64,000 nt of DNA from Komagataeibacter sucrofermentans DSM 15973 (GCF_040581405.1 NZ_CP137157.1:2313001-2377000); one strand, 5' to 3'; counted from the stretch's first letter, positions 29,741 to 39,218 are shown. Made by a program: numbers and translations. The notes: generated by a model not told the origin, from the letters alone.

Positions 29741-29805
29741 CGGTCACAATGACGTTGAGCCGGATTACAGCTGCCCCCATCCCTCTGGTACAGGAGTCCG
29801 TTGCA

Positions 29806-30702
29806 ATGGCCTCTTCTGCTCTTATTTCCGGTCCCGAAAACAACCTGTCCAAATATCTTCGGGATATCCGCAAATTCCCCATGCTCTCCCCCGAGGAGGA
29901 GCTTCGCCTTTCCCATCGCTGGAAGGACAAGGGCGACACTGAAGCCGCCCACAAGCTTGTCACCTCCCACCTGCGCCTCGTGGCCAAGATCGCCATGGGC
30001 TATCGTGGTTATGGCCTGCCGGTGGGCGAACTGATCAGCGAAGGCAATATCGGGATGATGCAGGCCGTGCGCCGCTTCGACCCCGATCGGGGCTTCCGCC
30101 TGGCCACATATGCCATGTGGTGGATCCGTGCCGCGATACAGGAATACATCCTGCATAGCTGGTCACTGGTGAAGATCGGCACAACCGCTGCCCAGAAAAA
30201 ACTTTTCTTCAACCTGCGTCGCCTCAAGGGCCAGATGCAGGCCATTGACGATGGCGACCTCCAGCCCGAGCAGGTCAACAAGATCGCCCAGTCCCTCGGC
30301 GTGCCCGAGCAGGACGTGGTGAACATGAACCGCCGCCTCGCCGCCCCCGACCACAGCCTGAACGCGCCGCTGCGCATGGATGGCGAGGGCGAGTGGCAGG
30401 ACTGGCTGGTGGATGACAACGACAACCAGGAACAGACCCTGGCCGAGAGCGAGGAATATTCCGGCCGTCAGGCGCTTCTGGCCAATGCCATGAAGTCGCT
30501 CAACGATCGCGAGCGCCACATCCTGACCGAGCGCAGGCTCAAGGATGAACCGGCCACGCTTGAAGAGCTGTCGCATGTCTACAACATCTCGCGCGAGCGG
30601 GTGCGCCAGATCGAGGTCCGCGCCTTTGAAAAGGTGCAGGCCGCGATGAAGACCGAAGTCGCATCACGCCGCGCCCGACATGCCGAGGGGGCTGAAGCCT
30701 GA
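29806..30702 (+). CDS. rpoH: RNA polymerase sigma-32 (heat-shock) factor
   Basis: RpoH directs RNA polymerase to heat-shock promoters. The 298-residue product has sigma regions in order: 1.2 (NLSKYLRDIRKFPMLSPEEE), 2 (HLRLVAKIAMGYRGYGLPVG and RFDPDRGFRLATYAMWWIRA), the RpoH-box region AQKKLFFNLRRLK, region 3, and region 4 with the helix-turn-helix SHVYNISRERVRQIEVRAFE. The frame is open to 29749, but ATG at 29806 (MASSALISG) has AGGAG nine bases upstream and is chosen. It is preceded by a 240-nt structured leader and followed by a terminator. htpG in this window carries a matching promoter. Confidence 0.95.
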   Translation: MASSALISGPENNLSKYLRDIRKFPMLSPEEELRLSHRWKDKGDTEAAHKLVTSHLRLVAKIAMGYRGYGLPVGELISEGNIGMMQAVRRFDPDRGFRLATYAMWWIRAAIQEYILHSWSLVKIGTTAAQKKLFFNLRRLKGQMQAIDDGDLQPEQVNKIAQSLGVPEQDVVNMNRRLAAPDHSLNAPLRMDGEGEWQDWLVDDNDNQEQTLAESEEYSGRQALLANAMKSLNDRERHILTERRLKDEPATLEELSHVYNISRERVRQIEVRAFEKVQAAMKTEVASRRARHAEGAEA

Positions 30703-30715
30703 AGTAAAGGCGACG

Positions 30716-30757
30716 GTCTTTAAAGCTTTCTGGAAAAAGCTTTACCAAACACTTTTA
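30716..30757 (-). repeat. Dispersed intergenic repeat, half copy, inverted
   Basis: Read on the minus strand it gives AAAAGTGTTTGGTAAAGC, then hairpin 1 (AAAGCTTTTTCCAGAAAGCT). This matches the first half of the copy at 36745-36829. The second hairpin is absent. It lies just after the rpoH stop and before its terminator. Confidence 0.65.
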
Positions 30758-30762
30758 AAATC

Positions 30763-30796
30763 AAAGCCCCGCGTGCCATTGGCTGCGGGGCTTTTT
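30763..30796 (+). terminator. Terminator of rpoH
   Basis: AAAGCCCCGC (30763-30772) pairs perfectly with GCGGGGCTTT, closing with TTTTT. It is 60 nt after the rpoH stop. Confidence 0.9.
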
Positions 30797-30828
30797 CTTT
30801 AAGATGTCACGCCTGCTGAAAACAGTAA

Positions 30829-30890
30829 GACGTTTAAAGCTTCAAAGGAGTGCTGCCTTCTGGCAAAACGGCAGCACTCCAAAACGCCTG
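30829..30890. repeat. Hairpin at the rpoH/purA convergence, possibly a diverged dispersed repeat
   Basis: GGAGTGCTGCC (30847-30857) and GGCAGCACTCC (30870-30880) form a perfect 11-bp stem. It is preceded by GTTTAAAGCTTC and followed by AAAACG, features that recall the dispersed element family. It lies 21 nt beyond the purA stop and can act as its terminator, although the T-run is short. Confidence 0.5.
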
Positions 30891-30901
30891 TTCCGCTCCG
30901 A

Positions 30902-32191
30902 TCAGTCCTCGAACGGGTCGCGCATCAGGATGGTGTCGTCGCGTTCGGGGCTGGTGGAAAGCAGGGTCACCGGCGCCTCCACCAGTTCCTCGATGCGGCG
31001 CACATACTTGATGGCCTGCGCGGGCAGTTCAGCCCAGGAGCGCGCGCCCTTCGTGCTGTCTTTCCAGCCTTCCATCGTCTCGAACACCGGGCGGATGCGC
31101 TGCTGCGCGCCGGGAGCCGAGGGGAAGTGCTTCGTGGTCTTGCCGTCGAGTTCGTAGCCCACGCAGATGCTGATCTCGTCCAGCCCATCGAGTACGTCCA
31201 GCTTGGTCAGGGCCAGGCCATTCACCCCGCCCACGCGCACCGCGCGGCGCACCAGCACGGCATCAAACCAGCCACAGCGGCGGGGGCGGCCCGTCACGGT
31301 GCCGAATTCATGTCCGCGCTCGCCCAGCGTGCGGCCCATGTCATCATGCAGTTCGCTGGGGAACGGGCCTTCGCCCACGCGGGTGGTGTAGGCCTTGGCA
31401 ATGCCCAGCACGAAGCCGATGCTCGTCGGCCCCACGCCCGCACCCGTGCCCGCATTGGCGGCCACGGTGTTTGATGAGGTGACGTAGGGATAGGTGCCGT
31501 GGTCCACATCCAGCATCACCGCCTGCGCGCCCTCGAACAGGATGCGCGAGCCGCTGCGGCGGCTGTCATCGAGCAGGTCCCACACAGGCGCCATGAAGGG
31601 CAGCACGCGGGGGGCGACACCATTGAGGAAGTCGAGCAGTTCCTGCTTGGTGAAGGTCTCGGCACCCAGCCCCTTGAGCAGGGTGTTGTGGTGGAGCAGC
31701 AGTTCGTCGAGCTTCCAGTCCAGCGTTTCCGGCTCGGCCAGATCACACAGGCGGATGGCACGACGGGCGACCTTGTCCTCATAGGCGGGGCCGATGCCGC
31801 GCCCGGTGGTGCCGATCTTGCGCTCGCCGCGGGCGGCTTCGCGCGCGCGGTCAAGCGCGCCATGCACGGGCAGAATCAGGGGGGCGTTTTCCGCAATCTT
31901 CAGCGTCTCGGGCGTCACCTTCAGGCCCTGGGCGGTCACGCGGTCGATTTCCTTGAGCAGCGCCTCGGGGTCAACCACCACGCCATTGCCGATCACGCCC
32001 ATCTTGCCGCGCACGAGGCCCGAAGGCAGCAGGGAAAGCTTGTAGGTCTGCTCGCCCACAACCAGCGTATGGCCTGCATTGTGGCCGCCCTGAAAGCGCA
32101 CGACCACATCGGCGCGGCTGGCCAGCCAGTCCACGATCTTTCCCTTGCCCTCGTCACCCCACTGGGTGCCGATCACGGTCACGTTGGACAT
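30902..32191 (-). CDS. purA: Adenylosuccinate synthetase
   Basis: PurA (429 residues) uses GTP to join IMP and aspartate in the first committed step of AMP synthesis. The N-terminus [20 protein letters not shown] contains the GDEGKGK phosphate-binding loop and catalytic Asp. [10 protein letters not shown] provides the catalytic His, [20 protein letters not shown] the IMP site, and [12 protein letters not shown]-type sequence lies in the C-terminal domain. ATG at 32191 has AGGAG seven bases upstream and is preferred over the longer open frame. hisZ lies 89 nt upstream in the same direction, so co-transcription is possible. Confidence 0.96.
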   Translation of the reverse strand: MSNVTVIGTQWGDEGKGKIVDWLASRADVVVRFQGGHNAGHTLVVGEQTYKLSLLPSGLVRGKMGVIGNGVVVDPEALLKEIDRVTAQGLKVTPETLKIAENAPLILPVHGALDRAREAARGERKIGTTGRGIGPAYEDKVARRAIRLCDLAEPETLDWKLDELLLHHNTLLKGLGAETFTKQELLDFLNGVAPRVLPFMAPVWDLLDDSRRSGSRILFEGAQAVMLDVDHGTYPYVTSSNTVAANAGTGAGVGPTSIGFVLGIAKAYTTRVGEGPFPSELHDDMGRTLGERGHEFGTVTGRPRRCGWFDAVLVRRAVRVGGVNGLALTKLDVLDGLDEISICVGYELDGKTTKHFPSAPGAQQRIRPVFETMEGWKDSTKGARSWAELPAQAIKYVRRIEELVEAPVTLLSTSPERDDTILMRDPFED

Positions 32192-32280
32192 TTCATGCTC
32201 CTTGATATGCTGCCCGGCAGCCACTGCGCGGCCAGCCGGAAAAACGGGGTCGGTTCAGAAAAAAGAAATCAGTCGAAACT

Positions 32281-33432
32281 TCAGGCGCCATCCACCGGCA
32301 CGAGCTGGCCATTCACCACCACCTGCGTGCAGGCCAGCAGGGCCGCCTGCGCCAGCGGGTCTTCATCCGGCCCGAGGGCGCTGACCGTGGCATAGCCCGC
32401 AGCCCGGAGGGCAGCCGCCTTTTCCGCTGGCGTGCCCCATGGCAGGAAGATGCGCGTGCGGCTGGGCAGGGCCGGCGCCGCGCGCAGGATGATGTCGGGC
32501 CGCAGGGTAATGCCACAGGCCGGTTCATCATCATTGGACAGGTAGCGCCCGCCCCGGCCCAGCTCCTCGCGCTGGCCTGCGGCATAAACGCTTACGCACA
32601 CGCCGGTATGATACTGCCAGCCGCGAAACTCCACCGGGTCCACCGTCAGGCGGATGCCGGGCACGCGGGCCTCGATGGCGGCAACGGTGCCCGCCAGCCG
32701 CTCGCTCAGCGCGCGGACGGCGGGCGGCAGGTCAACCGCCGCGAGTTCAGCCAGCGCGCCCTGCGCCGGGCCTGCCGCATGCAAAAGGCGGATCAGCACC
32801 TCGGCCAAATCGCCGCCATGCCGTGCCACGGCAGCCGCATCCTTGCGGTCAAGCGCGCGCATGAGCGTGCTGCGCACAGGCCCCTCGAACCCGCCCGCAT
32901 CAAGCAGGGCGGTGGTGAGCGCTGGCATGGTCAGGTCAAAGGAGACGCCGCGCACCTGCAGGGTTGCCAGGCACTCGGCGGCAAGGGCCACGATTTCCGC
33001 ATCCGCATGCGGGCCATCGGGGCCGATCAGTTCCACGCCCGCCTGCGAGATCTGCCGATCCCCCTCACCCCGGTTGCTGGCCATAAGCACGCACGGCCCG
33101 GCATAGGACAGGCGCAGCGGGCGCGGCATGTCAGGCAGGCGCGTTGCGGCAATGCGGGCGATCTGGGGCGTCATGTCGGGCCGCAGGGCCATCATCCGCC
33201 GCGTATCGGGGTCCATCAGGCGGAAGGTCTGCGCCGCCACCGCCGCGCCCGAGCCAGACAGCAGGGTGGTCTCGAATTCCAGCAGCGGCGGGGTCACGCG
33301 GTCATAACCATGGGCCGCGAACACGCGCATCAGGGTCTCGACGCCCGCAGCCTCGGCCTCGGCCTCGGGGGGGAGCCGGTCCACGAACCCGGCAGGCAGA
33401 AGGGCTGGGTTGAACGGCGGGACATCAGTCAT
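32281..33432 (-). CDS. hisZ: ATP phosphoribosyltransferase regulatory subunit
   Basis: HisZ is a catalytically inactive relative of histidyl-tRNA synthetase. It pairs with a short-form HisG to make the first enzyme of histidine synthesis sensitive to histidine. The 383-residue product has the class II synthetase core (FRLMDPDTRRMMALRPDMTP, LRLSYAGPCVL, ISQAGVELIGPDGPHADAEI). It lacks the C-terminal anticodon domain, which separates it from HisS. ATG at 33432 gives MTDVPPFNPALLPAGFVDRL; the frame is open to 33495. It precedes purA, an arrangement common in alphaproteobacteria. hisG is not in the window. Confidence 0.9.
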   Translation of the reverse strand: MTDVPPFNPALLPAGFVDRLPPEAEAEAAGVETLMRVFAAHGYDRVTPPLLEFETTLLSGSGAAVAAQTFRLMDPDTRRMMALRPDMTPQIARIAATRLPDMPRPLRLSYAGPCVLMASNRGEGDRQISQAGVELIGPDGPHADAEIVALAAECLATLQVRGVSFDLTMPALTTALLDAGGFEGPVRSTLMRALDRKDAAAVARHGGDLAEVLIRLLHAAGPAQGALAELAAVDLPPAVRALSERLAGTVAAIEARVPGIRLTVDPVEFRGWQYHTGVCVSVYAAGQREELGRGGRYLSNDDEPACGITLRPDIILRAAPALPSRTRIFLPWGTPAEKAAALRAAGYATVSALGPDEDPLAQAALLACTQVVVNGQLVPVDGA

Positions 33433-33515
33433 GGCAGGCCTATCGTGCTGCATCATGCCCGCAGGCACGCGGCCGGGGCATGATGGTTCGGACATGGAAA
33501 GGAGAAATGGAGGGA

Positions 33516-34688
33516 TCAGGCGTGTTCGCGCCGCACCTGCTCATAAGCCCAGTCAAGCCACGGCAGCACGGCCGCGAGGTCTGCTGTCTCGACCGTGGCG
33601 CCACCCCACAGCCGCAGGCCCGGCGGGGCATCACGGTAGCTGCCCACATCCATCGCAACGCCTTCCTTGCCCAGCAGGGAGACGATCTTCTTCGCCGCCG
33701 CCGTCTGGGCTGCGTGATCGAGTGCTGCAAACCACGGGGCGACAATGCGCAGGCAGATGGCCGTGCTCGAGCGGTGCTCCGGGTTGGGCGCGAGGAACTG
33801 CGCCCAACCGGACTGCGCCTCCCATGCGGCAATCGCGGCAAGATTGGCTTCGCTGCGCGCGATCAGGCCCTTCAGCCCGCCAATGCTTTCGGCCCATTTC
33901 AGGCCATCAAGCGCATCTTCCACGCACAGCATGGAGGGCGTGTTGATGGTATCGCCTTTGAAAATACCCGCGATCAGGCCCTTGGCGTTGGTCAGGCGGA
34001 AGATCTTGGGCAGCGCGCGCGGCGCGGGGGTGGACACCAGGCGTTCCACCGCGCGGGGGGAAAGGGCCAGCATGCCGTGGGCCGCCTCGCCGCCGAGCAC
34101 CTTCTGCCACGACCATGTCACCACATCGAGCTTCTCCCACGGCAGGTCCATGGCGAAGGCGGCTGATGTGGCATCACAGATCACCAGCCCGTCGCGCTGC
34201 GTGGGAATAGCGGCATCATAGGGCAGGCGCGCGCCAGATGTGGTGCCATTCCAGGTCAGCACCACGTCCCGCGACCAGTCCACCTGCGCCAGATCCGGAA
34301 TCTCGCCATACCCGGCCTTGAGCACGCGGGCCTCGGGCAGTTCGAGCTGTGCAATGATGTCATTGGCCCAGGTGGCGGAGAAGCTCTCGAACGCCAGCAC
34401 ATCCACCGGGCGCGTGCCCAGAATGGACCACAGCACCATCTCGACCGCACCCGTGTCGGATGCGGGCACGATGCCGAGCACCCAGTCCTCGGGCATGCCC
34501 AGCATGGCCTTGGAGCGGGTAATGACCTCGTTGAGCCGTGCGCGCCCCTCGGTCGAGCGGTGCGAGCGCCCTACCAGCGCATCGGCCAGGGCATGGAGCG
34601 ACCACCCCGGGCGCTTGGCGCACGGACCGGAGGAAAAGCGCGGATTGGCAGGCCGCACGGACGGCTTTGCAGTAAGGGCTTCAGGCAA
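33516..34688 (-). CDS. serC: Phosphoserine aminotransferase, non-ATG start
   Basis: SerC is a PLP enzyme converting 3-phosphohydroxypyruvate to phosphoserine in serine synthesis. The sequence matches the alphaproteobacterial type: [53 protein letters not shown] and [19 protein letters not shown] with the PLP lysine. No ATG is available. The frame stays open upstream through a tRNA-Leu gene, so the true start must lie after it. TTG at 34688 ([15 protein letters not shown]) has AGGA 11-12 nt upstream and gives 390 residues, the usual length. TTG or GTG codons slightly upstream are alternatives. Confidence 0.92.
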   Translation of the reverse strand: MPEALTAKPSVRPANPRFSSGPCAKRPGWSLHALADALVGRSHRSTEGRARLNEVITRSKAMLGMPEDWVLGIVPASDTGAVEMVLWSILGTRPVDVLAFESFSATWANDIIAQLELPEARVLKAGYGEIPDLAQVDWSRDVVLTWNGTTSGARLPYDAAIPTQRDGLVICDATSAAFAMDLPWEKLDVVTWSWQKVLGGEAAHGMLALSPRAVERLVSTPAPRALPKIFRLTNAKGLIAGIFKGDTINTPSMLCVEDALDGLKWAESIGGLKGLIARSEANLAAIAAWEAQSGWAQFLAPNPEHRSSTAICLRIVAPWFAALDHAAQTAAAKKIVSLLGKEGVAMDVGSYRDAPPGLRLWGGATVETADLAAVLPWLDWAYEQVRREHA

Positions 34689-34753
34689 GGGAGATAACGT
34701 CCTGTTCGCGACACGGCATTGGCACGGCAACACCGCCAACCGGTGCGCCAGAC

Positions 34754-34837
34754 TGGTGCGAGAGGGGGGATTCGAACCCCCATGCCTTTCGGCGGTCGAT
34801 TTTGAGTCGACTACGTCTACCGTTCCGTCACTCTCGC
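34754..34837 (-). tRNA. tRNA-Leu, anticodon CAA
   Basis: This 84-nt class II tRNA starts GCGAGAG and ends CTCTCGC-A-CCA with encoded CCA. The anticodon arm GTCGA-CTCAAAA-TCGAC places CAA at positions 34-36, decoding UUG. A variable arm (CCGCCGAAAGGCAT) and T arm GGGGGTTCGAATCCCCC follow. It lies 65 nt upstream of the serC start on the same strand. Confidence 0.95.
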
Positions 34838-34913
34838 ATACAGGCACCCCGCCCGGAGCGGGACGGATGATACCACGGCAATCAGTCCTTGGACGTCTTG
34901 CGGACCCGCTATA

Positions 34914-35849
34914 TCACACCGGCGGCGGCGGCTCCAGCCCCAGCATCAACGCCAGATTCTGGATCGCGGCACCCGATGCGCCCTTGCCCAGATTGTCCAG
35001 TCGCGCGGTCAGCACGGCCTGGCCGAGTTCTTCATTGCCATGCACGCGCAGCTCCATCCGGTCGGTGCCCGCCAGCGCATCAGCCACCAGCTTGCCGCAG
35101 GGCTCGACCACACTGACACGGTCGGAGCCTGCATAATGCGCGGCCAGCACCGCGTGCAGGTCGGCCAAGCCGACATTGCCGGGCAGCAGATCGAGATGCA
35201 GCGGCACGGACACGATCATCCCCTGCGCAAAATGCCCGACCGAGGGCACGAACAGCGGCAGTTGCGCAAGGCCTGCATACAGCTTCATTTCGGGGATGTG
35301 CTTGTGGCCAAGCCCCAGCCCGTACAGCTCGAAGGCGGGACCGCCCTCACGCTCATGCGCCTCGATCATGCTGCGGCCGCCGCCACTGTAGCCGCTTACG
35401 GCATTGACCGTGATGGGGTAGTCATCAGGCACCAGCCCGGCCTTGACGAGCGGGCGCAGCAGGCCCACCAGCCCCGTGGGGTAGCAGCCGGGGTTGGACA
35501 CGCGCGCCGCCTTGCGGATGCGCTCCGGCTGGGCCGCATCCATTTCGGGAAAGCCGTAAACCCAGGCCGGGTCGGTGCGGAAGGCGGTGCTGGCATCAAG
35601 GATGCGGGGCGCCTCGGCCCCCATGGCATCGGCCATGGCCACCGCTTCCTTCGCGGCGGCATCGGGCAGGCACAGCACCACCACGTCGACTGCGGCCATC
35701 ATCTCGCGCCGGGCGTCAGCATCCTTGCGGCGGGCGGGGTCAATGGAGCGCAGCGTGACCGGCAGGTGCCGCAGCCGCTCGCGGATGCCAAGCCCCGTGG
35801 TGCCTGCCTCGCCATCGATAAAGACCGTTGCCTGTCCGTCGCTGCTCAT
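34914..35849 (-). CDS. argC: N-acetyl-gamma-glutamyl-phosphate reductase, type 2
   Basis: ArgC reduces N-acetylglutamyl phosphate with NADPH in arginine synthesis. The 311-residue length marks the shorter type 2 family. The NADP-binding start is VFIDGEAGTTGLGIRERLR, the catalytic cysteine is in RVSNPGCYPTGLVGLLRPL, and SGYSGGGRSMIEAHE and GLGHKHIPEMKLYAGL are family blocks. The C-terminus has LDNLGKGASGAAIQNLALML. The start is ATG at 35849. mazG is divergent, 95 nt away. Confidence 0.94.
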   Translation of the reverse strand: MSSDGQATVFIDGEAGTTGLGIRERLRHLPVTLRSIDPARRKDADARREMMAAVDVVVLCLPDAAAKEAVAMADAMGAEAPRILDASTAFRTDPAWVYGFPEMDAAQPERIRKAARVSNPGCYPTGLVGLLRPLVKAGLVPDDYPITVNAVSGYSGGGRSMIEAHEREGGPAFELYGLGLGHKHIPEMKLYAGLAQLPLFVPSVGHFAQGMIVSVPLHLDLLPGNVGLADLHAVLAAHYAGSDRVSVVEPCGKLVADALAGTDRMELRVHGNEELGQAVLTARLDNLGKGASGAAIQNLALMLGLEPPPPV

Positions 35850-35944
35850 ATGCCATCTATCCTGATAAGAACTTCCCGCCTGGCGGTGCGCGATCTATAC
35901 AAAACCTGCGCCCGACCGCAACATAAACAGGCAGGAACCACCCC

Positions 35945-36739
35945 ATGCAAGACGCTGCCCCTTCCCTCCAACGCCTGCTTGGCATCATGGCCCGCCTGCG
36001 CGACCCCGAGAGCGGCTGCCCGTGGGACAAGGCGCAGGATTTTGCCTCGATCGCGCCCTACAGCATTGAAGAAGCCTATGAAGTGGCCGACACCATTGCC
36101 CGTGAGGACTGGGACGGCCTGCCCGATGAGTTGGGCGACCTGCTGCTCCAGGTCGTCTATCACGCGCAGATGGCCGATGAGAAAGGCCTGTTCGACTTCG
36201 CCACCGTAGCCACCCTGATCGGCGACAAGATGGTGCGCCGCCACCCCCATGTGTTTGGCGAGGCCGAAGCCCGGGCGGGCCAGTGGGAAAACGGCAAGGC
36301 GCTCGAACGTCTGGCCCGCAACCGGCGCGGCACGCTGGACGACGTGCCCGTGGGCCTGCCAGCGTTGATCCGCGCGCGCAAGCTTTCGGCGCGTGCCGCC
36401 CGCGTGGGGTTTGACTGGGATACGGTAGGCGAGGTCGCCGCGAAGGTGGATGAGGAACTTGATGAACTGAAGGTCGAGCTTGAAAGCGGCGACCGCGAGA
36501 AGATCTTTGATGAACTCGGCGATGTGCTGTTCACGCTCGCCACACTGGCCCGCAAGCTGGACATGGACCCCGAGGCCTGCCTGCGCCAGGCCAACGCCAA
36601 GTTCACCCGCCGCTTTACCGCCGTCGAGCACGATCTGGCCGACCGGGGGCTCGCACTGGCCGATGTGGACGTGAAAACCATGGAGGAAGGCTGGCAGGCG
36701 GTGAAACACCGCGAGCGTGCAGCAACAAAAAAGACTTAA
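35945..36739 (+). CDS. mazG: Nucleoside triphosphate pyrophosphohydrolase MazG
   Basis: MazG hydrolyses NTPs and dNTPs to monophosphates and limits misincorporation. The 264-residue protein has two tandem MazG domains. The first is LRDPESGCPWDKAQDF with the metal-binding SIEEAYEVADTI and DELGDLLLQVVYH. The second has EELDELKVELESGDREKIFD and DELGDVLFTLATLARKL. The C-terminal NAKFTRRFTAVEHDL is conserved. The gene is monocistronic by layout. A complete copy of the dispersed repeat begins 6 nt after its stop. Confidence 0.94.
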   Translation: MQDAAPSLQRLLGIMARLRDPESGCPWDKAQDFASIAPYSIEEAYEVADTIAREDWDGLPDELGDLLLQVVYHAQMADEKGLFDFATVATLIGDKMVRRHPHVFGEAEARAGQWENGKALERLARNRRGTLDDVPVGLPALIRARKLSARAARVGFDWDTVGEVAAKVDEELDELKVELESGDREKIFDELGDVLFTLATLARKLDMDPEACLRQANAKFTRRFTAVEHDLADRGLALADVDVKTMEEGWQAVKHRERAATKKT

Positions 36740-36744
36740 AAATC

Positions 36745-36829
36745 AAAAGTTTTTGGTGAAGCTTTTTTTCAAAAAGCTTCGAAAGAGCGCCGCCTTTTTG
36801 AAAAAAGGCGGCACCCAAGAACTTTTATC
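36745..36829 (+). repeat. Dispersed intergenic repeat, complete reference copy (three-way junction)
   Basis: The outer strands AAAAGTTTTTGGTG (36745-36758) and CACCCAAGAACTTTT (36812-36826) pair over 14 bp with one bulged C. They enclose hairpin 1 (GAAGCTTTTTTTCAAAAAGC, then TTC) and hairpin 2 (GCCGCCTTTTTGAAAAAAGG, then CGGC). It fills the whole gap between the convergent mazG and IMPase-family genes and may also end both transcripts. Confidence 0.85.
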
Positions 36830-36831
36830 TT

Positions 36832-37668
36832 TCAGGGAGCCGTCAGCAACAGGTCGTGCAGCGCCTGCCAGCTTGCGCGATCAGGCGCATAGAGCAGCCC
36901 GCCGCTACGGTCGGTCACGCGATAGGGCGCGCCATCAAAATGGGCGCTGTAGCCACCGGCTTCCTGATGGATCAGCCAGCCCGCCAGATGGTCCCACGGC
37001 AGGGTGCGGTTAAACAGCAGGAAATGGCAGCGCCCATCGACCAGCATGAGGTATTCATGCGCCGCACAACGGAAATCCCACGATCCCGCCACCTTGGGCA
37101 GGTTATGGGTCACCACATCACGCACGGGGGCTGGCAGGTAGCGCCATGAGGCATTGCCCGCCATCTCATGCGCGGGCACGGCGGGGGCAACCTGCAGGCG
37201 GCGCTCGCCCCCCTTGCCATCATCAAGCCACGCCCCCTGCCCGCGCGCGGCTATGGCCGCGATATTGCAGATGGGGTCCACAATCGCCCCGCCCACAACT
37301 TCGCCACCCGATACGGCAGACACCATCACGCCAAACAGCGGCACGCCCGCCGCGTAATTGGCGGTGCCATCAATCGGGTCGATGACAAAGGCCAGTTCAG
37401 CCGTGGCCAGGCCATCAAGCAGGTCAGGACTGGCGGCCACCGCCTCCTCCCCCACCACGAGGGCTTTGGGCCAGGCGGCCTGCAAGGCTGCGGTGAGGTC
37501 ACGCTCGGTGGCTTCATCCGCCACGGTCACGATATCCATCGGCCCGCTCTTGCTGCGAATATCGGCACGGTCAAGGCAACGGAAGGACGGCATGACATGG
37601 CGCTGTGCTGCTTCACGCATCATCGCCACCACCTTGTGCATATCCGCCAGTGTGATCCGTTGCGTCAT
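36832..37668 (-). CDS. Inositol monophosphatase family phosphatase
   Basis: This 278-residue Mg2+/Li+-dependent phosphatase carries the family motifs: VVGEEAVAASPD (metal-binding Glu), FVIDPIDGTANYAAG and the C-terminal LPWDHLAGWLIHQEAGGYSA. Family members act on inositol-1-phosphate, histidinol phosphate or PAP. Alphaproteobacterial members of this kind are often annotated as HisN or SuhB, and the substrate cannot be decided from sequence. The start is ATG at 37668. The stop lies 3 nt from a dispersed repeat; convergent with mazG. Confidence 0.85.
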   Translation of the reverse strand: MTQRITLADMHKVVAMMREAAQRHVMPSFRCLDRADIRSKSGPMDIVTVADEATERDLTAALQAAWPKALVVGEEAVAASPDLLDGLATAELAFVIDPIDGTANYAAGVPLFGVMVSAVSGGEVVGGAIVDPICNIAAIAARGQGAWLDDGKGGERRLQVAPAVPAHEMAGNASWRYLPAPVRDVVTHNLPKVAGSWDFRCAAHEYLMLVDGRCHFLLFNRTLPWDHLAGWLIHQEAGGYSAHFDGAPYRVTDRSGGLLYAPDRASWQALHDLLLTAP

Positions 37669-37811
37669 TGCCGCCTCCGCCCCTGTCCGTTGTTCAACCC
37701 GTCATTCCTGCGCCGGCGGGCGTCATTTTTCCACCCCGCGCGCCATCATGACCTGACCATCCAGAAAGCCTGCCTGTGCGGCCAGTTTTAAAAGACTCCC
37801 GCAACCATAAG

Positions 37812-37897
37812 GAAGTTTCTGATGAAGCTTTTTTTGGCAAGCTTCAGGAAATGCCGCCTTTTTGAAAAGAAGGCGGCATCCAGAAACTTCTCTTGAT
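37812..37897 (+). repeat. Dispersed intergenic repeat, complete second copy
   Basis: The outer strands GAAGTTTCTGATG and CATCCAGAAACTTC pair over 13 bp with the same single bulged C as the copy at 36745-36829. They enclose hairpin 1 (GAAGCTTTTTTTGGCAAGCT, then TC) and hairpin 2 (GCCGCCTTTTTGAAAAGAAG, then GCGGC). Base pairs differ from the first copy by compensatory changes (G-C to A-T, T-A to C-G). It ends 10 nt beyond the hflX stop. Confidence 0.85.
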
Positions 37898-37907
37898 CCC
37901 GCAGTCC

Positions 37908-39218
37908 CTAATCGACCAGGCAGGTCACGACGCGACCGAACTGCATCTCGAAACGCGCACGGTTGGCAGGTGAAAGGCGCACGGTCATCTCGGCCCCTTC
38001 CTCCCCATCGGCACGCTCGGTCACCTCGCCATGCTCGTGCAGCCAGGCCATGGCCGCGCCCTCGGTTATGGGCACGCGGTAGCGCACGACTTCCATCGCG
38101 CGGGTCATGCGCTCGTCAATCGCGGCCAGCAGGTCGGGCAGGCCATCGCCGGTAATGGCGGAAATGACCACGTTGCCCGGTCGCGCGCCCACGGCGTCGC
38201 GCCCGCCAACGAGATCGGCCTTGTTCAGCACCTCGATCACACGCCCCTGCCAGTCGGCCTCGATCGTGCCGTTGCGCGCCATGCCCTCGAGCACCTCGAT
38301 CACGTCATTGCGCTGCGAGGCGCTATCGGGGTGCGAGACATCGCGCACATGCAGGATGATGTCGGCCTCGGCCACCTCTTCAAGCGTGGCGCGGAAGGCG
38401 GCGATGAGTTCGGTCGGCAGGTCACTGATGAAGCCCACCGTATCGGACAGGATCACCCGCCGCCCCGATGGCAGCTGGATGCCGCGCATGGTGGGGTCCA
38501 GCGTGGCAAAAAGCTGGTCCTGCGCATACACGCTCGCCCCGGTCAGGGCATTGAACAGGGTGGACTTGCCCGCATTGGTGTAACCCACCAGCGCCACAAT
38601 GGGGAACGGCACGCGCCTGCGGGCCTGCCGGTGCAGCCCGCGCGTGCGGCGCACCTGCTCAAGCTCGCGCTTGAGGCGCACGATCCGGTCGCCGATCATG
38701 CGGCGGTCGGCCTCGATCTGCGTCTCGCCGGGGCCGCCAAGAAAGCCGAAGCCACCGCGCTGGCGCTCAAGATGGGTCCAGGTGCGCACAAGGCGGCTGC
38801 GCTGGTATTCCAGATGGGCGAGTTCGACCTGCAGCGTGCCTTCACGCGTGGCCGCGCGCTCGCCAAAAATATCAAGGATCAGCGCGGTCCGGTCGATCAC
38901 CTTGCAGCCCAGCGCGCGCTCGAGGTTGCGCTGCTGCACCGGGGTGAGCCGGGAATCGATAATGACAACGGTGATGTTGTCGGCCTTGACCGTCTCTTTA
39001 AGCGAATCGACCTGACCGCCGCCAAGCAGGGTAGCAGGCCTGCGGGCGCGTAGCAGCAGCACCGCCTGACACACCACCACCAGCCCGATGGAGGCGGCAA
39101 GTCCCACCGCTTCCTCCAGCCGGGCTTCGGCCGCGCGGGCATCATCGTGCCTGTCAGGGCGCTCCCATGGCAGGATGACAGCGGCGCGCGTGGCGGATGA
39201 AGGCGCCGCCACCGTCAC
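37908..39218 (-). CDS. hflX: Ribosome-associated GTPase HflX
   Basis: HflX (436 residues) is a GTPase that splits stalled 70S ribosomes, especially under heat stress. The N-terminal HflX domain contains [16 protein letters not shown] and [21 protein letters not shown] coiled segment with [19 protein letters not shown] follows. The G domain has G1 [18 protein letters not shown]3 [12 protein letters not shown] and G4 NKAD. ATG at 39218 overlaps the hfq stop by 4 nt, so hfq and hflX are coupled, as in many proteobacteria. A complete dispersed repeat lies directly downstream. Confidence 0.94.
   Translation of the reverse strand: MTVAAPSSATRAAVILPWERPDRHDDARAAEARLEEAVGLAASIGLVVVCQAVLLLRARRPATLLGGGQVDSLKETVKADNITVVIIDSRLTPVQQRNLERALGCKVIDRTALILDIFGERAATREGTLQVELAHLEYQRSRLVRTWTHLERQRGGFGFLGGPGETQIEADRRMIGDRIVRLKRELEQVRRTRGLHRQARRRVPFPIVALVGYTNAGKSTLFNALTGASVYAQDQLFATLDPTMRGIQLPSGRRVILSDTVGFISDLPTELIAAFRATLEEVAEADIILHVRDVSHPDSASQRNDVIEVLEGMARNGTIEADWQGRVIEVLNKADLVGGRDAVGARPGNVVISAITGDGLPDLLAAIDERMTRAMEVVRYRVPITEGAAMAWLHEHGEVTERADGEEGAEMTVRLSPANRARFEMQFGRVVTCLVD

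Noticed and set aside
29641-30156. Minus-strand ORF across the rpoH leader
   Set aside because: Antisense to rpoH and its leader; no start signal or family similarity.
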